Shown here in pieces: positions 15,409 through 19,613 of a DNA stretch of 19,613 nt. Made by a program: the position numbers and the translations under genes. The notes beneath the pieces were generated by a model. That model made no database searches. It had not been told where the DNA came from and was given only the letters and a program-made list of their open reading frames with translations. Numbering within the stretch: position 1 is the first letter of the stretch; each line of letters starts with the position of its first letter. The stretch is from an uncultured Roseiflexaceae bacterium (GTDB taxonomy: Bacteria; Chloroflexota; Chloroflexia; Chloroflexales; Roseiflexaceae), in contig CAIPUQ010000457.1 in assembly GCA_903868295.1 (NCBI GenBank), forward strand, positions 1-19,613, in the 5' to 3' direction.

Positions 15409-16860
15409 CTAGACTTCTCCAAGTGCTGCAACGACCGCTGCCTCGGCTGCCTGTGGACTGGCTTGCCCACGTGATTGACGCATAATTTGGCCGACCAAGA
15501 ACTTGATTGCTGCGTCTTTGCCTGCTTTGAAGTCAGCGACTGCTTTCGGATTGGCTGTGACGGCCTCACGTGCCATGGTAAGCAACGCGTTGCTGTCGCC
15601 GATGACTGCCATACCGCGGGCGGCGACGATTGCCTCGGGCGCAGTGCCTTCGCGGTAGCAGATCTCGAAGACTTCTTTGGCTGATGCACGCGTAATGGTG
15701 CCTTTGTTGAGCAGTCCGATGAGCTCGGCTATGTGGGCTGGTGTCATTCGTTCGGACGCGGTTGCGAGTGATTCGCCTTGGTCATTGAGCAGGCGAAAGA
15801 ACTCGCCCAGAATCCACACCGACGCATCGCGGGCTGTGCCGTTGTGTTTGAGGGTGGCAGCGACGGTCGTCTCATAAAAATCAGCTACTGCGGTGTTGGC
15901 CGTCAACAAATCGGCATCAGCGGTACTCACTGCGTAATCAGCAATAAAGCGTTGGCGCCGCGCACTGGGCAGCTCAGGCAGTCGCGTGGCTATCTCGGCG
16001 ACGAGTGCACGATCCATCTGGAACGGTGGAATGTCCGGGTCTGGGAAGTATCGATAGTCGTGAGCAAACTCTTTGGAGCGTTGCTCGACGGTTTTGCCGG
16101 TGGCATCGTTCCACCCACGGGTGGACTGCTTGATGGTGCCGCCGTCGGTGAGGACTTGGATTTGCCGCTCTATTTCGAAATTAATCGCACGCTCGACATT
16201 TTTGAACGAGTTGACGTTCTTGATTTCGACCTTCGAGCCGAATTCTTTCTGCCCTTCAGGGCGAACCGACACGTTCGCATCGCAACGCAATGCGCCTTCT
16301 TCGAGGTTGCCGCTGTTCACGCCGATCCAACTGAGCAGCTGATGCAGAGATTGGAAGTAGAGGCGGGCTTCTTCGGCAGATTGTATCTCAGGCTCAGAGA
16401 CGATTTCCATCAACGGCACCCCAGCCCGGTTGTAGTCAATGAGTGACGTTCCATCGGCCATGTGATTGAGCTTGCCGGTGTCTTCTTCGATGTGAATGCG
16501 GGTCAAATTAATACGTCGATCTACCCCATCGACGACAATGTCGACGTGACCGCCGACACACAAAGGATCTTCGTATTGACTCCGCTGGTATGAAGATGGC
16601 AAATCGGGATAGAAGTAGTTTTTGCGGCTCATGGTGCTATCGACTGCAATGGTCGAATGCAGGGCGAGCCCGGTTTTGACGATTTGTTCGATTGCCGAAC
16701 GATTCGGTACGGGCAATGCCCCTGGCAAGCCGAGACATGTCGGGCAAACATTAGTGTTCGGTGCAGCATGGGCTGCATCGGTCCGACAGCCACAAAACAT
16801 CTTGGAGGCCGTCCGTATCTGGGCATGGACTTCTAGACCGATGGTAGCGATATACTTCAT
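15409..16860 (-). CDS. gatB: Asp/Glu-tRNA(Asn/Gln) amidotransferase subunit B
   Basis: Catalytic-partner subunit of GatCAB. It binds the mischarged tRNA and phosphorylates the Glu/Asp carboxyl so that ammonia from GatA converts it to Gln or Asn. 483 residues, full family length. Signature GLEVHAQ (8-14) starts the kinase-like domain. A zinc-type cysteine set lies at C23, C25, C39 and C42 (CGC, VCPTCLGLPG). Further motifs are RKNYFYPDLP, GLALHS and EEGALRCDANVSVRP. The C-terminal helical and YqeY-like tail (about 330-483; GTITRASAKEVFE, FLVGQIMRQSRGQASP) binds the tRNA elbow. The ATG at 16860 follows AGAAGG. gatA and gatC are not in the window. No clear terminator separates it from nuoF, so read-through is possible. 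Confidence 0.97.
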   Translation of the reverse strand: MKYIATIGLEVHAQIRTASKMFCGCRTDAAHAAPNTNVCPTCLGLPGALPVPNRSAIEQIVKTGLALHSTIAVDSTMSRKNYFYPDLPSSYQRSQYEDPLCVGGHVDIVVDGVDRRINLTRIHIEEDTGKLNHMADGTSLIDYNRAGVPLMEIVSEPEIQSAEEARLYFQSLHQLLSWIGVNSGNLEEGALRCDANVSVRPEGQKEFGSKVEIKNVNSFKNVERAINFEIERQIQVLTDGGTIKQSTRGWNDATGKTVEQRSKEFAHDYRYFPDPDIPPFQMDRALVAEIATRLPELPSARRQRFIADYAVSTADADLLTANTAVADFYETTVAATLKHNGTARDASVWILGEFFRLLNDQGESLATASERMTPAHIAELIGLLNKGTITRASAKEVFEICYREGTAPEAIVAARGMAVIGDSNALLTMAREAVTANPKAVADFKAGKDAAIKFLVGQIMRQSRGQASPQAAEAAVVAALGEV

Positions 16861-16891
16861 GGGAATGCCTTCTACCGCAGTGGCTCGAATA

Positions 16892-16917
16892 TGCGTGCAT
16901 TATACCGTATGCATGCA
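16892..16917. repeat. Inverted repeat over the gatB -10 box
   Basis: TGCGTGCAT (16892-16900) and ATGCATGCA (16909-16917) form a 9-base dyad with one mismatch and an 8-base centre. It overlaps the minus-strand -10 at 16899-16904, so a bound protein would block the gatB promoter. A candidate operator only. Confidence 0.35.
16899..16904 (-). promoter_or_regulatory. Candidate -10 box of gatB
   Basis: A perfect TATAAT on the minus strand lies about 39 bases upstream of the gatB ATG. No good -35 is seen 16-19 bases further upstream, so the promoter strength is uncertain. Confidence 0.5.
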
Positions 16918-16941
16918 GGTCGTGAGGACGGCTTTCTCATG

Positions 16942-16970
16942 CGAATTTGACATAAAGTTCTTCGAATTTG
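16942..16970. repeat. Direct repeat CGAATTTG spaced by two helical turns
   Basis: CGAATTTG occurs at 16942-16949 and 16963-16970, 21 bases apart, in the 159-base divergent region between gatB and the SDR gene. It lies upstream of the plus-strand -10 at 16984. Spacing of two turns on one DNA face would suit a dimeric regulator. Confidence 0.3.
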
Positions 16971-16980
16971 GGATTGATTC

Positions 16981-16989
16981 TGGTAAAAT
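16981..16989 (+). promoter_or_regulatory. Extended -10 promoter of the SDR/SH3/kinase operon
   Basis: TGGTAAAAT is a TG-n extended -10 with TAAAAT. The only TTGACA nearby (16947-16952) is 31 bases away, too far for a normal -35. A start near 16996 would leave a leader of about 24 bases. The ribosome site GAAGGAG is at 17008-17014. Confidence 0.5.
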
Positions 16990-17019
16990 ACTCTCTAAAG
17001 ACACTGTGAAGGAGCAGGC

Positions 17020-17985
17020 ATGCCACGAATCCTTATTACCGGTGCTACCGGGCCTGTGGGGAGCACGCTTGCCGCATACCTGTTGCGCCAAACAGATGTA
17101 ACCCTGAGTGTGTTCAAGCGCTGGCGTAGCGATCCACGTGCACTCGCTCCCATTATTGACAAACTCACCGTCTACGAAGGTGATATCGAAGATCCATATG
17201 CAGTCGCAGATGCAGTGCGTCTCGCGCAACCCGAGTATATCTACCATTTGGCAGCACAGAGCTATCCTGCTGCGTCGTGGGGGGCGCCTGTTGCCACGAT
17301 GCGCGCGAACGTCGAAGGCACGGTGCATCTGCTCGAAGCAGTGCGTCGCCATGCGCCAACGGCGCGCGTGCATATCGCTGGCTCGAGTGCACAGTATGGT
17401 GTGGTTGCCCCAGAGGCAATCCCCATCCACGAATCGCACCCGATGCGGCCTGCATCACCATACGGGATCAGCAAAGTGGCCCAAGAATTATTGGGATTAC
17501 AGTACTTTGACTCGTACGGTGTCCACACGGTGGTGACACGGTCATTTAATCATGTCGGTACGCGTCAAGGGGATCGAACAGCTATCCAAACGTTTTGTCG
17601 GCAGATGGCACTCATCGAAGCAGGCAGGCAAGCGCCGGTCATCCATGTCGGTAATCTCGAACCACGGCGTGATTACACCCATGTCGATGATGTCGCCCGC
17701 GCGTTGTGGGCGTTGTTGCAACAGGCTCCGGGAGGGACTGTCTACAACATGTGTTCCGGCGTTGCCACCCGCATGGGCGACATCCTTGATATGGTGCTTG
17801 CACAAGGCACGGTGCCGGTCGAGGTGGTGACAGATCCCACGCGTATGCGGCCGGTTGACGAGCCTGTGTTGCGCGGCGACAACAGCCGATTACGTGCGTT
17901 AACCGGGTGGGAACCGCGGATTGGGATGGCGCAAATCGTTGCCGAATTGCTTGCGTTTTGGCGCGTTCGCATTCACGAAGAATAG
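17020..17985 (+). CDS. rmd: NAD-dependent epimerase/dehydratase family protein, GDP-6-deoxy-D-mannose reductase-like
   Basis: Extended short-chain dehydrogenase, 321 residues. The likely reaction is reduction of GDP-4-keto-6-deoxymannose to GDP-D-rhamnose for surface glycans, acting in the cytoplasm. Visible: Rossmann loop GATGPVGS (8-15), HLAAQS (76-81), the SSAQYG strand with the catalytic Ser near 122-123, and the YxxxK pair Y148/K152 (YGISK). SFNHVGTRQGD (175-185), RRDYTHVDDV (216-225) and the C-terminal DPTRMRP...GDNSRLRALTGWEP pattern fit Rmd-type enzymes better than GDP-mannose 4,6-dehydratase, but that close relative, or another NDP-sugar reductase, is possible. The ATG follows GAAGGAG at 5-base spacing. 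The next gene starts 14 bases after the stop. No dehydratase partner is in the window. Confidence 0.8.
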   Translation: MPRILITGATGPVGSTLAAYLLRQTDVTLSVFKRWRSDPRALAPIIDKLTVYEGDIEDPYAVADAVRLAQPEYIYHLAAQSYPAASWGAPVATMRANVEGTVHLLEAVRRHAPTARVHIAGSSAQYGVVAPEAIPIHESHPMRPASPYGISKVAQELLGLQYFDSYGVHTVVTRSFNHVGTRQGDRTAIQTFCRQMALIEAGRQAPVIHVGNLEPRRDYTHVDDVARALWALLQQAPGGTVYNMCSGVATRMGDILDMVLAQGTVPVEVVTDPTRMRPVDEPVLRGDNSRLRALTGWEPRIGMAQIVAELLAFWRVRIHEE

Positions 17986-17999
17986 CTGTGAGGTACCGC

Positions 18000-18512
18000 A
18001 TGGATGACAGCCCTGTGCCGCACGCGAACCCCGAACGTGATTCTACTGAACCCGATAGGCCGACGGGTGGCATGGTGTATCGTTCCCCCGCAGACGATTA
18101 TCGGCGTACCACCCAACAAGTGTTGCTGCCGCGCCGTAGTGGAATTCATGCGGTCATGCAACGCGGACCACGACTTGCAATCGCGCTCGGGCTTGTGGTG
18201 GCGATTGTCTTGGCACTTATTTCGTATTTGCCGAACACGGCAGCAGTAGACCAGCAGTCCAGTGACATGTTGCCCACGCTGACCATCAGCCCTGCAACCG
18301 ACAACTCCGTTGTGGTGGTTGGCACCGGCGCGTCTGGATTGTTTTTGCGGTCTGCACCCCGACGCGACGCAGATATTCTGCAGACGTTGCCAGACGGCAC
18401 GCTGCTGACGGTCGTTGGTGCGCCGGTCAACAATGACGGTTCGTGGCTACCGGTTGTGACAGGGGCGGGCATTTCGGGCTGGGTGGCGGCACTGTATACC
18501 CAAGCAAAGTAG
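18000..18512 (+). CDS. Single-pass membrane protein with extracytoplasmic SH3b domain
   Basis: 170 residues. The start at 18000 is set by GAGG at 17989-17992; the longer open frame begins inside the upstream gene and adds only unlikely residues. Residues 1-57 are a hydrophilic, probably disordered cytoplasmic tail rich in Pro, Asp and Arg. Residues 59-78 form one membrane helix (LAIALGLVVAIVLALISYLP). After a short linker, residues about 106-168 match the bacterial SH3 fold (LFLRSAPRRDADILQTL, DGSWLPVV, SGWVAALYT), a module that usually binds peptidoglycan or mediates envelope contacts. The basic residues before the helix place the SH3b domain outside the cell. It sits between a sugar-nucleotide enzyme and a sensor kinase with gaps of 14 and 6 bases, so it is probably co-expressed. 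Its exact role is unknown. Confidence 0.85.
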   Translation: MDDSPVPHANPERDSTEPDRPTGGMVYRSPADDYRRTTQQVLLPRRSGIHAVMQRGPRLAIALGLVVAIVLALISYLPNTAAVDQQSSDMLPTLTISPATDNSVVVVGTGASGLFLRSAPRRDADILQTLPDGTLLTVVGAPVNNDGSWLPVVTGAGISGWVAALYTQAK

Positions 18513-18518
18513 GACACG

Positions 18519-19613
18519 ATGTCACTGCGCCTCAGACTTACCCTCGCCTATGTAGGCTTGTTTGCCCTTGCATTGACTGCACTCGATATAGGGTTGTTTT
18601 TTGTGGTCAACCGGGCATTGATTAATGGCATCGACAACGAGCTCAACCTCGGGGCACAAGTGTTTGTCCAGAGCTTCAACGATGCTGCGGACGAGCCATC
18701 CCTACGGTCGGATCTGTCAGATCTACCGGCTTTTCTTGCGCAGGGGAACGGGTTGGATAGTTTTGCGACGACCAATCTGTTTGTCGTGGTGTACGACAAC
18801 GATGGCAATCCAATCGAGTATTCGCCCAATCTCCGTGGTCAGTTGGAGTTCTCGCAACGAGTGACACTCAATCGTGAGACGGTCATGGGTGCGCTCCAAG
18901 AACCTATTTCACGGGCGTCAATGGATTTGGGATTTGTGCGGGTCCGGACGTTATTGATGCCTCTGGTGTATACCAATCCGATAACCGGCACGGTACAAGT
19001 GCAGGGGTTAATTCAACTTTCGCGTCCCATCGCAGAGACTGAGCGAGCGTTGCGGATTTTTTTGTATGCCCTGGCTTTCGGTGGGGTAGCTGCCATGATG
19101 TTTGCCGCACAAGGTGGTGCCTGGTTGACACGGGCGGTGTTCCGCCCGATTGATGTGATCGCACGTACCGCACAAAGTATTGTGAGTGCCGCCGACTTGC
19201 GCCGGCGCGTGCCGGTCCCCGTTGTCCAAGACGAACTGCAGTTATTAACGGTGACGGTGAATGATCTCTTGGGACGTATCGATAATCTCTTCGAGGCGCA
19301 ACAGCGGTTTCTTGCGGATGCGTCCCACGAAATCCGGACGCCGCTGGCTGCGATGCAAGGCAACATCGAAATCCTGCAACGTGGTGCTGCTCGGGATCAA
19401 GAACTCCTCGAGGAATCGTTGCGTGACATGCAGAATGAATCTGCGCGGCTCATTCGTCTGGTCAACGACCTATTGATGCTGGCACGCAACGAAGCTGCAG
19501 CGAATATGCGTTTTGTGTTGGTCGATATCGCCACATTGTTGCTGGAAGTCGTACGTGAGCTCAAACCATTGGCAAACGGTGTCGTGTTGACGTTGGATGT
19601 CCGATCCGTCGTC
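18519..19613 (+). CDS. Sensor histidine kinase (5' part; runs off the window)
   Basis: Membrane-bound two-component sensor that would autophosphorylate on histidine and pass the phosphate to a response regulator. The frame is open from ATG 18519 to the last base (365 codons). AGGA (18511-18514) overlaps the stop codon of the preceding gene and serves as ribosome site. Layout: membrane helix 1 about 8-30; an extracytoplasmic sensor region 31-176 that I do not match to a named family; helix 2 about 177-197; a HAMP-like linker about 200-255 (FRPIDVIARTAQSI, VQDELQLLTVTVNDLL); and the HisKA dimerisation helix with the phospho-acceptor H270 (ADASHEIRTPLAAMQGN). The ATP-binding domain would follow but lies outside. 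No response regulator is visible; it may come after. Probably co-transcribed with the SDR and SH3b genes. Confidence 0.95.
   Translation, partial: MSLRLRLTLAYVGLFALALTALDIGLFFVVNRALINGIDNELNLGAQVFVQSFNDAADEPSLRSDLSDLPAFLAQGNGLDSFATTNLFVVVYDNDGNPIEYSPNLRGQLEFSQRVTLNRETVMGALQEPISRASMDLGFVRVRTLLMPLVYTNPITGTVQVQGLIQLSRPIAETERALRIFLYALAFGGVAAMMFAAQGGAWLTRAVFRPIDVIARTAQSIVSAADLRRRVPVPVVQDELQLLTVTVNDLLGRIDNLFEAQQRFLADASHEIRTPLAAMQGNIEILQRGAARDQELLEESLRDMQNESARLIRLVNDLLMLARNEAAANMRFVLVDIATLLLEVVRELKPLANGVVLTLDVRSVV

Noticed and set aside
16947..16989. TTGACA at 16947 as -35 partner of TAAAAT at 16984
   Set aside because: The 31-base spacing is far outside the usable range for sigma-70; the extended -10 is a better explanation.
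17907..17999. Upstream extension of the SH3b gene
   Set aside because: It lies inside the end of the SDR gene in another frame, while the ATG at 18000 has GAGG at good spacing.

Overview
The window is a stretch of bacterial chromosome, moderately GC-rich by eye and densely coded. It looks like an environmental Chloroflexota (Chloroflexia-like) genome. That assignment is an inference from the long Thermus-like NuoG, the lipoprotein-type small secreted proteins and general protein style, not from a marker gene; another deep-branching phylum is possible. I see no insertion sequences, phage genes, CRISPR arrays, tRNAs or rRNAs.

Layout. (1) 1-3261: the 3' part of a PcrA/UvrD-type helicase (+) converges with and overlaps an RNase HI gene (-) whose hybrid-binding domain sits at the C-terminus. 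Divergent from rnhA are two small lipoproteins (+) that resemble each other, closed by a strong terminator. (2) 3262-3624: a 360-bp convergent gap without a credible gene but with several hairpins. (3) 3625-15363, minus strand: a near-continuous complex I operon, nuoF-G-H-I-J-K-L-M-N, with a near-consensus sigma-70 promoter (TTGACA-17-TAGTAT plus TG extension) before nuoF and a terminator after nuoN. nuoA-D and nuoE are not here. (4) 15409-16860, minus: gatB, the amidotransferase subunit B used for Asn-tRNA/Gln-tRNA formation. (5) 17020-19613, plus: a tightly spaced set made of a GDP-6-deoxy-mannose reductase-like SDR enzyme, a single-pass membrane protein with an external SH3b domain, and a sensor histidine kinase that runs off the window.

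How the parts work together. The nuo genes supply the NADH-binding FMN subunit (F), the Fe-S arm (G, I), the quinone-site membrane subunit (H) and the proton-pumping membrane arm (J-N) of respiratory complex I. The last cluster suggests cell-surface glycan synthesis linked to an envelope-sensing two-component system (inference). The most unusual items are the domain-inverted RNase H, substitutions at normally conserved channel positions of NuoM, the hairpin-rich intergenic region, and the nuo operon that begins at nuoF directly behind gatB. Most of the window is ordinary housekeeping sequence and I do not claim a new system.
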